A stretch of 63,460 nt of DNA from Pseudofrankia coriaricola (GTDB lineage Bacteria; Actinomycetota; Actinomycetes; Frankiales; Frankiaceae), in assembly GCF_001854805.1 (NCBI RefSeq), contig NZ_MBLO01000012.1:1-63460 (forward strand). The letters run 5' to 3'. Under the pieces are notes generated by a model. The model was not told the DNA's origin. It made no database searches and was given only the letters and a program-made list of their open reading frames with translations. Position 1 is the first letter of the stretch. Every line of letters starts with the position of its first letter. Of the stretch, positions 8,749 through 16,907 are shown piece after piece. Both the position numbers and the translations under genes were made by a program.

Positions 8749-11700
8749 TCATCGGCCCTTCCGGGGGGACGACCCGCGGCGCAGGACGGGCCACGTCGCC
8801 CACGCGACGGCCGTGGTCAGCAGCAGGAGCGCGGCGAGGTCGAGCGCCCAGGTGCCGGCGTCGGCCGTCCACAGCGGATCAAGCTCGGGGTCGGTCGGCG
8901 TCTGGTGGTAGCCGGTGGTCGCCGCGACCATCGCGAACCCCCACCGGGCCGGCATGAGGTATGCGAGCTGTTCCAGTGGTGGGCGACCGTCCAGTGGGAT
9001 GAGCAGCCCGCACAGCAGGAACTGCAGCAGCAGGACGACCACGAGAATGGGCATGCCGCGGTCGGCGTTCGCGATCAGAGCAGAGACCAGCAGTCCCTGG
9101 GCCATCGCGGCCAGCGCGACCGCGATCATGGCGACGGCGACCTCAGTCAGCCCGCTGCCCAGCACGAGCGGCGTGTCCGGGGCGGGTTGGCCGTACAGTC
9201 CGGCGACGGCAAGGATCACGGCCTGCGCACTGGTGATCGCGCCCAGTACGGCGAGTTTCGACCAGAGGTAGGCGCCGCGCGAGAGCCCGATCGCCTGCTC
9301 CCGGCGGAAGATGGAGCGTTCCTTGACCAGTTCGCGGAACGCTCCGGCGAACCCCGTGAACGCACATCCGAGGACGAGCACGAGCATGAGCGGCGCGATG
9401 TCGCTGTCGCTGTCGCGATCGGCCTGCGTGCCCATCCACGAAAGCCCGTGCTTGCCCGGCAGCAGTTGCGCGAAAAGGCTCAGTACCAGCGGCAGCGCCA
9501 GCAGGAACAGCGTGTAGGCCCGATCGGCCGCGATCACCGCGAGGTAGCGGCGGGCAAGCACGGCGAACTGGCGCAGCGCCGGTTGCTGTCGCGGCGGCGC
9601 GTCCGGCGCCGCCCGCGGCGCGGGCGTGGCGGGCTGCGCGACGCCGTTCGGCATCCCGTACTTCGCGAACTGCGGCGAGGCCCGGAACCGGGCCGTCCAG
9701 TCGACGTCCCTGGAGCGGTCGAGCAGCAGGAACATGTCCGCGAAGTCACGCTGGCCGAAGTAGGCGAGCGCCTCGCCTGGCGGGCCGAAGTAGGCGAGCC
9801 GGCCGCCCGACGCGAGCACGAGCAGCCGGTCGCAGAGATCGAGCTGCGCGGGAGAGTGCGTGACGACGACTACTGTTCGGCCGTCGTCGGCCAGCTTGCG
9901 CAGAGTCTGCATCACCGACTTGTCCATGCCCGGGTCCAGCCCGGACGTCGGCTCGTCGAGGAAGAGCAGGGACGGGCGGGTGAGCAGTTCCAGCGCGACG
10001 CTCGTGCGCTTGCGCTGCCCGCCGGAGAGAGTGGTGATCCGCTGACCGGCCTGGTCGGCCAGTCCCAGCTCGCCGATCACCTCCTCGACTCGCGCGTTGC
10101 GCTCGGCCGCCGGAGTGTCGGCGGGGAACCGCAGCGCGGCCGCGTACCGCAGGGCCCGGCGGACTGTCAGCTGCGGGTGCAGGATGTCGTCCTGGGGGAC
10201 GAGCCCGATGCGCTGGCGCAGCTCGTCATAGGACGCGTAGAGGTCGCGGCCGGCGTAGCGGACCTCGCCGGAGTCCGCCGGACGCTGCCCGGTCAGCGCG
10301 CCGAGCAGTGTGGACTTCCCGGCACCGCTCGGCCCGACGACGGCCAGCAGGCTGCGCTGCGGCAGCGCGAACCCGACCCCGTCGAGCAGCCGCCGTCCGG
10401 AGCGGGTGACGACCAGGTCGTCGGCCTCGAACGAGATGTCGCCCGAGTCGGTGTACTCGACGAGGGTGCCGCCCTGCAGGTGCAGCAGGGCGTGCCCGAT
10501 GCCGACGATGTCCCCGGCCCCGATCGTCGCCTGGTCGACCCGGTGGCCGTTGACGAACGTCCCGTTCCAGCCGCCGAGGTCGACGATCCGCCAGTCGGGC
10601 CCGACCCGGCGCAGCTCCGCGTGCCGGCGCGAGACGAGCGGGTCGGCGAGCACCACGTCGCACTCGGGCGCGCGGCCGATGACGACCGACGCCGCCCCGA
10701 CCGGATGCAGCGCTGTGGCCTTGCGCTCCCACCATGTCCCACTCGAGACCGGCCTGGCAGGTCCGGCGCCCGGTACCTGGACCGTGGGCGGCAGCGTGGC
10801 CGGTGCCGGCTGGGTCATCTGGTAACGCCTGGTGGCGAGGAGGGGCGCGGGCGCGGTCGGCGGATCGGGCTGCGCCGGCGGGTTGGGCTGTGGCGGCGGA
10901 GAGCCCGCCCCCTTCCACCAACCAGGTCCAGGCGCGGCTGACGATGACGCCCGTGCCTGGGGCGGCGGTGAAGGTGACGGAGACGACGATGGAGCCGGCG
11001 GTGGCGGCGGAGACGGAGATGGCGGTGCCGGCGGCGGTGGTGATGCGGGCGGGGTGGCGGGTGCGGGCGCGGGAGCGGTCGGTGGATCGGGCTGCGTCGG
11101 CGGGTCGGGTCGCGGCGGCGGAGAGCTCGCCCCCTTCCACCAGCCAGGTCCAGGCCCGACCGGCGTCGGCGTCGGTGAGGGAGATGCCGGCGGCGGTGAC
11201 GGTGGCGCGGGCGGGGTGGCGGGTGCGGGCGCGGGTGCGGGCGCGGTTGGCGGATCGGGCTGCGTCGGCGGGTCGGGTCGCGGCGGCGGAGAGCTCGCCC
11301 CCTTCCACCAGCCAGGTCCAGGCGCGGCCGGCGGCGGCGCCGGCGCCGGCGGCGGCGGCGGCGATGGTGATGGTGATGACGCGGGCGGAGCGGCGGATGC
11401 GGGCTTCGCCGCGGGGGCGCCGTTCGCCCGCGTCCACCATTTGCCACCCGCGGGCGGGGCGGCGGGAGGCGGGACCGGCGTCGCCGGGGTGGGCGGCGTG
11501 AGGGTCGCGAGGGCCTCGCGGGCCGCCTCCGCGAACGCGGACGCCGACGGATGCCGGTCGCTCGGAGCCTTCGCCAGACCCCGCACGATGACGTCGTCGA
11601 ACACCGTCGGTGCCCCGGGCCGCGCGGCCGACAGGACGGGTGGCGGGTCCTGTATGTGCGCCATGATGACCGCGAGCCGTTCGGCGGTGACGAACGGCCT

Positions 11701-12324
11701 GCGCCCGGACAGGCACTCGAAGAGCAGGCAGGCCAGCGAGTAGACGTCCGCCCGCTGGTCGACCCGCCCGGACTGGAAACGCTCGGGCGCCATGTACTCC
11801 ACCGAGCCGACCGCCACTCCGGTCGTGGTGATCCCGGTACCGTCGACCGAGCGGGCGATCCCGAAGTCCACGAGGTAGACGAAGTCGGTCGGACGGCCGC
11901 GGCCCGCGCACAGCACGTTGGACGGTTTGACGTCACGGTGCACCAGCCCGTCGGCGTGCGCGGCGTCCAGCGCGGAGGCGACCTGCCCGACGACGTCGAC
12001 GGCCGTCCACGGGTCGAGCGGGCCGTCGCGCAGGACCGTGCCCAGGTGGGCGCCCTCCACCAGGCGCATGTCGATGAAGAGCTGGCCGTCGATCTCGCCG
12101 TGACGGTGGATCGGGATCACGTGCGGTTCCCGCAGCTGCGCCACGATCTCGGACTCCCGGCGGAACCGCTCGGCGAACTGCGGGTCCCCGGCCAGGCCCG
12201 GGAGCAGGACCTTGAGCGCGACCATCCGCTGCTGCCCGGTGTCGTAGGCGCGGTAGACCTCGCCCATCCCACCGCGGCCCAGCAGCGCCTCGATGCGGTA
12301 CGGGCCGAACATCCGCTGTGTCAT
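8749..12324 (-). CDS. Ser/Thr kinase - FHA - ABC exporter fusion
   Basis: This 1191-residue protein combines three modules. Residues 1-275 form a Hanks-type kinase (GRGGMGEVY glycine loop, VALKVL lysine, HRDVKPSN catalytic loop, VDFGIA, APE-like MAPERF). Residues 280-525 are a Pro-rich linker with five Trp-Trp motifs. Residues about 530-625 form an FHA phosphothreonine-binding domain (VIGRAPECDVVL, SRRHAEL, NGTFVNG). Residues 630-910 are an ABCG-type ATPase (GPSGAGKST, LSGGQRKRTSV, LLFLDEPTSGLDPG). The C-terminal 270 residues hold about six membrane helices. The ATG at 12324 overlaps the upstream kinase stop by four bases and opens directly into the kinase fold. By inference, the kinase may phosphorylate a linker that the FHA domain reads to gate the exporter. 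It is the last gene of the TerY-P-like operon. Confidence 0.9.
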   Translation of the reverse strand: MTQRMFGPYRIEALLGRGGMGEVYRAYDTGQQRMVALKVLLPGLAGDPQFAERFRRESEIVAQLREPHVIPIHRHGEIDGQLFIDMRLVEGAHLGTVLRDGPLDPWTAVDVVGQVASALDAAHADGLVHRDVKPSNVLCAGRGRPTDFVYLVDFGIARSVDGTGITTTGVAVGSVEYMAPERFQSGRVDQRADVYSLACLLFECLSGRRPFVTAERLAVIMAHIQDPPPVLSAARPGAPTVFDDVIVRGLAKAPSDRHPSASAFAEAAREALATLTPPTPATPVPPPAAPPAGGKWWTRANGAPAAKPASAAPPASSPSPSPPPPPAPAPPPAAPGPGWWKGASSPPPRPDPPTQPDPPTAPAPAPAPATPPAPPSPPPASPSPTPTPVGPGPGWWKGASSPPPRPDPPTQPDPPTAPAPAPATPPASPPPPAPPSPSPPPPPAPSSSPSPSPPPQARASSSAAPGPGWWKGAGSPPPQPNPPAQPDPPTAPAPLLATRRYQMTQPAPATLPPTVQVPGAGPARPVSSGTWWERKATALHPVGAASVVIGRAPECDVVLADPLVSRRHAELRRVGPDWRIVDLGGWNGTFVNGHRVDQATIGAGDIVGIGHALLHLQGGTLVEYTDSGDISFEADDLVVTRSGRRLLDGVGFALPQRSLLAVVGPSGAGKSTLLGALTGQRPADSGEVRYAGRDLYASYDELRQRIGLVPQDDILHPQLTVRRALRYAAALRFPADTPAAERNARVEEVIGELGLADQAGQRITTLSGGQRKRTSVALELLTRPSLLFLDEPTSGLDPGMDKSVMQTLRKLADDGRTVVVVTHSPAQLDLCDRLLVLASGGRLAYFGPPGEALAYFGQRDFADMFLLLDRSRDVDWTARFRASPQFAKYGMPNGVAQPATPAPRAAPDAPPRQQPALRQFAVLARRYLAVIAADRAYTLFLLALPLVLSLFAQLLPGKHGLSWMGTQADRDSDSDIAPLMLVLVLGCAFTGFAGAFRELVKERSIFRREQAIGLSRGAYLWSKLAVLGAITSAQAVILAVAGLYGQPAPDTPLVLGSGLTEVAVAMIAVALAAMAQGLLVSALIANADRGMPILVVVLLLQFLLCGLLIPLDGRPPLEQLAYLMPARWGFAMVAATTGYHQTPTDPELDPLWTADAGTWALDLAALLLLTTAVAWATWPVLRRGSSPRKGR
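10862..11323 (-). repeat. Three 72-bp coding repeats in kinase-FHA linker
   Basis: Copies lie at 10862-10933, 11084-11155 and 11252-11323. The last two are identical over 72 bases and the first is diverged at several positions. Each encodes a PGPGWWKGA(S/G)SPPP unit followed by (R/Q)P(D/N)PP(T/A)QPDPP. Spacing is 222 and 168 bases, all multiples of three, so the number of linker units can change without breaking the frame. Confidence 0.9.
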
Positions 12325-13691
12325 CGCGCCTTCCCCGGTGGTTGTCGCCGCCATCTCCGGATCATGAGGACGAGCACGATCAGCGCCAGCACGAGGGCGA
12401 GAAGCACGGCGATGACGGAGCCGTCGGCGGAGGGCAGGCCGGCGAGGCCGACGAGTACGCCCCTGATCAGGGCGGCACCGACGATCCAGACCAGCAACGC
12501 CGCGACCGTGGCGGACAGGGTTCGGCCCACAGTGCGCGCCAGCCGCCTGCCGCCGCCTGCCCGCGCCGGGGCCCGCGCCGGGGCCCGCGCCGGTCCGGGC
12601 TGCGTCGGGACCGGCCGCGGCCCGGACTGCTGCCACCACCCGGACTGCCCCGTCGGCTGGGGATCGGGCTGGGGACGGGGCCATGGCGGTGTGGAAGCGG
12701 TCGGCGTGCCGGCCGGCGAGGGGGCGGTGGTGGGCTCGGGAGCGATCGGCGCGCCGACCGTCGGGCGCGCGGCGGTGCGCGTCCACCAGGGAACGGGCCC
12801 CGTGATCAGCCCTTCCAGGTCGCCGGTGGCCGTCCAGCTCGGCGCGCAGCAGGCCCGCAGCCGGGCCGCGAGCTGATCGATCTGTGGGTCGCGCAACCGC
12901 TCGACCCACGACCACGCCTCGGTCCGATGCGGCGGCAGGTAGTCCTTGTGACCGAAGAGCAGGTTCTCGCCGTCGTTGAGCTGCTCCCACTGCCCCGGCT
13001 CGTGGGCGAGCGCCAGCAGCGAGAGGTAGATGACGAGCCCGGGGAAGGTGTCCATCCACGGGCCCCAGGGCCGGTTCTCGGGCTGGTAGTTGCGGTGCCC
13101 GCCCTCCGTCGGCGGCGGGAAGCCGGTGAACGGGACGATCCACGAGCTGTCGAAGTCGACCAGGCGCATACGGCCGGTCGCGTCGACGAGGACGTTGCCG
13201 TGCTGCAGGTCGCCGTGCGCGAATCGGGCGGCCTGCATCCGGCGCAGCAGGTCGCGCCACGAGTCGGCGAGCGTGCCCAGCGCCACGCGGTCGCCGGTCT
13301 CGACGAGATCCTCGACGTGCCGGTCGAGTGGGTGCCCCTCCACCCATTCCATCTGAACCATCGGCCAGCGCCGCCCGTTGACCAGGATCGCGTCGTCCAC
13401 CCACCGACAGCTGGCGACGTCGTCGGTGAGGCCGCGTTCACTGAACCAGGTGTTAAGCGCGGTGTAGCGCTGCTGCGTGGAGGCGTCCTCGCGGGTGAAG
13501 AACCGCAGCGCCTGGGCGGTACCGCCGACCGTTGCCCTGAACACGACCGCGGTGCTGCCCGACGCCGGGACGGGGATGCCCATCATCGGGTGCACGTCGA
13601 AGCGGGCCTCGGTCAGCTCTGGCCGGTCGAACACGAGGTCGGGCCGCTGCACGGCCTTGATGTAGTCCTCGGCGGAAGGATGGCCGGTCAC
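12321..13691 (-). CDS. TerY-P-type protein kinase with C-terminal membrane helices
   Basis: This 456-residue protein starts at GTG 13691, overlapping the phosphatase stop by four bases (GTGA). Residues about 30-260 form a divergent kinase fold. The ATP region is GSTAVVFRA, the catalytic loop is HGDLQHGN (near residue 154) and the metal-binding motif is VDFDSS in place of DFG. This resembles kinases that accompany TerY-type vWA and PP2C proteins. A Pro-rich linker (285-375) contains two Trp-Trp motifs (PWWTRTAA, SGWWQQSG). Two hydrophobic helices (about 395-445) end in a basic tail, anchoring it in the membrane. Its stop overlaps the start of the kinase-FHA-ABC gene. Confidence 0.85.
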   Translation of the reverse strand: MTGHPSAEDYIKAVQRPDLVFDRPELTEARFDVHPMMGIPVPASGSTAVVFRATVGGTAQALRFFTREDASTQQRYTALNTWFSERGLTDDVASCRWVDDAILVNGRRWPMVQMEWVEGHPLDRHVEDLVETGDRVALGTLADSWRDLLRRMQAARFAHGDLQHGNVLVDATGRMRLVDFDSSWIVPFTGFPPPTEGGHRNYQPENRPWGPWMDTFPGLVIYLSLLALAHEPGQWEQLNDGENLLFGHKDYLPPHRTEAWSWVERLRDPQIDQLAARLRACCAPSWTATGDLEGLITGPVPWWTRTAARPTVGAPIAPEPTTAPSPAGTPTASTPPWPRPQPDPQPTGQSGWWQQSGPRPVPTQPGPARAPARAPARAGGGRRLARTVGRTLSATVAALLVWIVGAALIRGVLVGLAGLPSADGSVIAVLLALVLALIVLVLMIRRWRRQPPGKAR

Positions 13692-14482
13692 AAGGACACC
13701 ACCAGGGCGCCGGGCTCGGCCGTGACGAGGCGGACACGCAGCAGCGTGACGTCGTCGTTGTGCATCCGCCCGGCCGCGCGCTGGTCGGCGACGATCGCCG
13801 CGAACGCCGCGTCGTGGTCCAGGCCGGCGAGTGCCGCCCACAGCGACGCCTCGTCGCGCGCGGCCTCCAGCAGCAGCCAGTGGGCCAGCGCGTCGGTGGC
13901 GATGAAGAGCACGTCGCCCGCGCGGACCTCGCCGCTGGCCAGCTCCAGACCGCGCAGCATCGGGCCGAGCGCCGCCGGGCGGGTGCCGATCCCGTCGGGC
14001 GACAGGCCGAAGCCGTCCACGCCGATCGGCGGAAAGTGCAGGAGCAGCCGGCCGGCCCGGACGTGGAACAGCACGGTGTCGCCGAGTGCGGCGGCCTCCC
14101 AGCGGGCATGGGGACCGTCGAGGCCGGTGAGGCGGCACCCCAGGAACGTCGCGAACGACCCCTCGGCATGGAACTTGTGCTCCTCGATGACCGTCGCGAA
14201 CCGTGCGGGTGCCTCGGCGGCCCACAGCCGCTGGACCTGTTCGAACCAGGTGCGCAGCCCGGTCGGAGTGAGGTCGGGCCCGGTGTCGGCGACGAACGAG
14301 CCGGCGAGGTGCTCCACCCAGCGGATCGCGTCGTAGGCCTCGGTGGCGCCGTCCACGACCACGTACCGGGGCGCGACGCCGGCGGCCGGGTCGCCGTCGT
14401 GGTAGGCGGCGGCGTCCTCCCATTCCGTTGCCACGCTGCCCAGCTTCTCCAGCCAGAAACAGACGGAGCGGGCGAGAATCAT
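13688..14482 (-). CDS. PP2C-like protein phosphatase of TerY-P triad
   Basis: This 264-residue protein has PP2C landmarks. An early acidic motif is VVVDGATEAYDA (canonical VxDGxGG region), the middle has DVLFIATDALAHWLL (canonical TDGV/L) and a late motif is NDDVTLLRVR (canonical DNxT). It should remove phosphate from Ser/Thr of partner proteins, most plausibly substrates of the kinases encoded on either side. The ATG at 14482 (MILARSVCFWLEKLG) is chosen because upstream sequence in the frame lacks family character. Eleven bases separate it from the vWA stop. The vWA / PP2C / kinase order is the TerY-P triad known from comparative genomics. Confidence 0.85.
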   Translation of the reverse strand: MILARSVCFWLEKLGSVATEWEDAAAYHDGDPAAGVAPRYVVVDGATEAYDAIRWVEHLAGSFVADTGPDLTPTGLRTWFEQVQRLWAAEAPARFATVIEEHKFHAEGSFATFLGCRLTGLDGPHARWEAAALGDTVLFHVRAGRLLLHFPPIGVDGFGLSPDGIGTRPAALGPMLRGLELASGEVRAGDVLFIATDALAHWLLLEAARDEASLWAALAGLDHDAAFAAIVADQRAAGRMHNDDVTLLRVRLVTAEPGALVVSL

Positions 14483-14493
14483 CAGCGGTGTCC

Positions 14494-15336
14494 TCACCGG
14501 TCCCGGACGTCGGCTACCCGCGTGCCGATCTCCAGGAACCACATGAGCGTCGCCAGGCCGGCGTTGAACACGAACCCGCGACCGCCGTCGGCGATCTCCA
14601 TCCGTGCGCCGCGCGCGTTCGCGATCATCGATGCCGGCAGCGCGCTGGAGATCGCGAACAGCTCCGGGCCTGGTTCGGGCAGCCCGGCGGCGGTGGCCGG
14701 GAACAGCACCTCGGGCGCGACTGTCGGCGACAGGAAGATGTTGAACAGCAGCGCCTGGCCGTCGCGGGTCTCGATCGAGGTCAGCCGGGCGGCCCACTCG
14801 GAGAGGTCCGCGCCGTCATAGGGGCTGTCGGTGACCATCCCGTCGGTGATGTTGATGACGATCGGCGGGAACGAGTCGGGGTGGCTCGCCGCCCACCCGA
14901 ACACGTGCTCGCCCGCCGTCGCGATGGCCTGGCACATCGGGGTGCGGTAGCCGAACACCGGCTCGACCCAGACCGGGAGCCGGGAGCCGGCGACGGCGTC
15001 GACCGACGGGTCGGTCTCGACCCGCAGCGGGCTGTCGAACACCTGCGGGATCGGCACGATCGGCTGCCCGCCCAGCGCCGGCTCGACGCCTTCGCCGCCC
15101 GCCACCGGGCAGGCGCCATAGCCGAACACCCCGACGTCGAAATAGTGCCGGGCCTGGCCGCCGACCTCTTTCGCCGACTTCACGCACAGATCAAGCAGGA
15201 TCTTGTTCACGGCCCGGGTCGCACCCTCAGCGAGGGTGCCCCCGCTGGACTGCCACGGCTGCTTCATCGAGTCAGACCGGTCCAGCAGGAACACGATGCA
15301 GCCGGGGTTGGTACGGGAGAAGGTCCGCTCGTACAT
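14494..15336 (-). CDS. terY: TerY-type von Willebrand factor A domain protein
   Basis: This 280-residue single-domain vWA protein has a complete MIDAS: FLLDRSDSM gives DxSxS near residues 18-24, with the later Thr in YRTPMCQA and Asp in NITDGMVTDSP. Metal-dependent ligand binding is therefore likely. The length and the MIDAS-containing Rossmann-like fold match TerY proteins, which act as phosphoprotein-binding scaffolds in Ter and TerY-P systems. I start at the ATG at 15336 (MYERTFSRTNPG). It follows the zinc-ribbon gene by 34 bases and precedes the phosphatase by 11. It probably presents targets to the kinase/phosphatase pair. Confidence 0.85.
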   Translation of the reverse strand: MYERTFSRTNPGCIVFLLDRSDSMKQPWQSSGGTLAEGATRAVNKILLDLCVKSAKEVGGQARHYFDVGVFGYGACPVAGGEGVEPALGGQPIVPIPQVFDSPLRVETDPSVDAVAGSRLPVWVEPVFGYRTPMCQAIATAGEHVFGWAASHPDSFPPIVINITDGMVTDSPYDGADLSEWAARLTSIETRDGQALLFNIFLSPTVAPEVLFPATAAGLPEPGPELFAISSALPASMIANARGARMEIADGGRGFVFNAGLATLMWFLEIGTRVADVRDR

Positions 15337-15370
15337 GCGTCCATCCGTCCTGGTCAGCGCAGTCCTGGGT

Positions 15371-16042
15371 TCAGGTGGCATGCCGTCGGCGACTCGCGAC
15401 GACGGTGACCGGCCAGGCGGTGCCGGGCCGCCAGGTCCACTCGTGGCCGTCGACGCGGCAGCGGAACGCGTAGCCAGTATCGAGGTGCCGGACGTCGATG
15501 CGGAACGCACCGCAGCGCGGACACTGCACGACGCGGGCGGAGTCGCGCAGCGCCGCGAGATCGCGGGGAGCCGGGCGGACCGGTTCGGTCGGGCGGGCGT
15601 CCGCGGCGGGCGCCGGGGACGCCCTGTTCCACCACTGGCCCGCCTGCGGGGTGCCGCCCGCCGCCCGCCCGACCGGTAGCACGAGCTGCGCGCTTTCCAG
15701 CCCGGCGCCGTCGGAGGCCGGCCCGGACCATCGGCTGTCCGGTCCCGGCGGCCGTTCACGGGCCGGTCCCGGCGGCCGCCCGCCGGCCGGCTCCGGTGGT
15801 CGCCCGCCGGCCGGCTCCGGCGGCCCTTCGCGGACGGGTAGCGGCCGCGCCAGCAGAGCCGCGACCAGCCAACCCACGGCGACGGCCACGAGGATCACGG
15901 CGATCGTCTTCCCGGGCGGCCGATCCTGGAACAGCAGGGCCCAGCCGAGCAGGGCCGCGGCCAGCGCCGTGACCGCGAGCAGCAGGTTTGGAACCCGACC
16001 CGCTCTCCCCGTCGCCGTGCGCTCCTCGGCTCTCGCTGTCAC
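15371..16042 (-). CDS. Two-helix membrane protein with C-terminal zinc ribbon
   Basis: This 223-residue protein has two hydrophobic helices at residues about 20-38 and 45-65. A Pro/Gly-rich linker follows, containing repeated EPAGGRPP units and one Trp-Trp motif (GQWWNRASPAPA). A C-terminal zinc-ribbon-like module has VVQCPRCGAF, then FRCRVDGHEW, so three Cys plus a His could bind Zn. Zinc-ribbon or treble-clef partners are known beside TerY-type vWA genes. It may be a membrane-tethered substrate or adaptor for the triad. Its ATG overlaps the upstream gene's stop by four bases. Confidence 0.75.
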   Translation of the reverse strand: MTARAEERTATGRAGRVPNLLLAVTALAAALLGWALLFQDRPPGKTIAVILVAVAVGWLVAALLARPLPVREGPPEPAGGRPPEPAGGRPPGPARERPPGPDSRWSGPASDGAGLESAQLVLPVGRAAGGTPQAGQWWNRASPAPAADARPTEPVRPAPRDLAALRDSARVVQCPRCGAFRIDVRHLDTGYAFRCRVDGHEWTWRPGTAWPVTVVASRRRHAT

Positions 16043-16719
16043 GATGCCTCCACACGGAACAGCACATCGGCGGCCGGATTAGTGACCGCCTGGCATTGCT
16101 GACCGTCCTTTTCCGCGTCGGCCTTCGAATCGACGAACTGCCAACCGGTCGGCAGGTCCAGACAGACCTCGGCGTTCAGCGGCAGCTCGGAAGGCGTGAA
16201 CCGCCCGGTCTCGTCGAGAACCCCGCTCTTCGGCGTGCCCTCGGCATAACGGATGGTGACCTTGCCCCCGCTCGGGACCTGGTCGCCGCCGCCCGTCCTC
16301 TGCGCGATCACCTGAACCCGCTCGACATCCAGCTCGGTCGCCTTGTCGGCGGACAACGACTCCCGCCCGCACGCCGACGGCGGCTTCGACCCGGCCAGGC
16401 GCACCGGGCCGGCCGCCGAGACCACGCACACCTCGTGGTCGCCGGGAGCGACGTCCGCGGACCACGTGCCCTTCGCGTCGGTCGAGCCCGCGGCCAGCAC
16501 CGTCGCACCGTCGCGGACCTGGACGGTCAGGCCGGTCAGGAGCCGGGCATCCGCCGCCGACACGGTGACAGTGACCTTCACCGCCGGGCCGGGATCCGAC
16601 TCCCGCGGCGCCACGACAAGGCTCGATAGCGCGACGGCACCGAACGCGATCGCCGCCGCGTACCCGGGTGCCAGCACCGGGTGCCGCCACAGCGGCCTAC
16701 GGCGCTCTGTCAGACGCAT
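16039..16719 (-). CDS. Membrane-anchored protein with two Ig/carboxypeptidase-regulatory-like domains
   Basis: This 226-residue protein has a basic N-terminus (MRLTERRRPLWRH), one membrane helix (residues about 17-38) and an extracytoplasmic region with two beta-sandwich-like repeats. Motifs such as VQVRDGATVLAAG, DAKGTWSADVAPGDHEVC and VLDETGRFTPSELPLNAEVC resemble carboxypeptidase regulatory/SdrD-type domains that carry paired Cys. I start at ATG 16719, because the longer frame adds 50 residues of Arg-rich, unconserved sequence. It is the first gene of the six-gene operon and may be its external sensor. The function is inferred only from architecture and position. Confidence 0.65.
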   Translation of the reverse strand: MRLTERRRPLWRHPVLAPGYAAAIAFGAVALSSLVVAPRESDPGPAVKVTVTVSAADARLLTGLTVQVRDGATVLAAGSTDAKGTWSADVAPGDHEVCVVSAAGPVRLAGSKPPSACGRESLSADKATELDVERVQVIAQRTGGGDQVPSGGKVTIRYAEGTPKSGVLDETGRFTPSELPLNAEVCLDLPTGWQFVDSKADAEKDGQQCQAVTNPAADVLFRVEAS

Positions 16720-16907
16720 GTGAACGCGGCGCCGACACTCGCCGAGCCGGCGCACCCGCACGCGAGCACGCTCAGTACAGCCTTCATGGGAAGGAGTCTC
16801 GGGCCCGTCGGGGCGGGACACATCAGTGCCAACACCGGCTTGCGGGACGGGTTTTCCCAGTGCTGGCACCGAGGTTTGGGCCGAACGCCGGTGCTAGCGT
16901 CCGGAAG

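Noticed and set aside
8569-10941. Plus-strand frame of about 790 codons opposite the kinase-FHA-ABC gene
   Set aside because: It is a GC-bias artefact: Arg/Gln/Gly-rich, without domains, and exactly antisense to strong coding sequence.
12325-13404. Apparent N-terminal extension of the kinase-FHA-ABC gene to 13404
   Set aside because: The extension reads as out-of-frame sequence of the upstream triad kinase. ATG 12324 overlaps that gene's stop and opens directly into the kinase glycine loop region.
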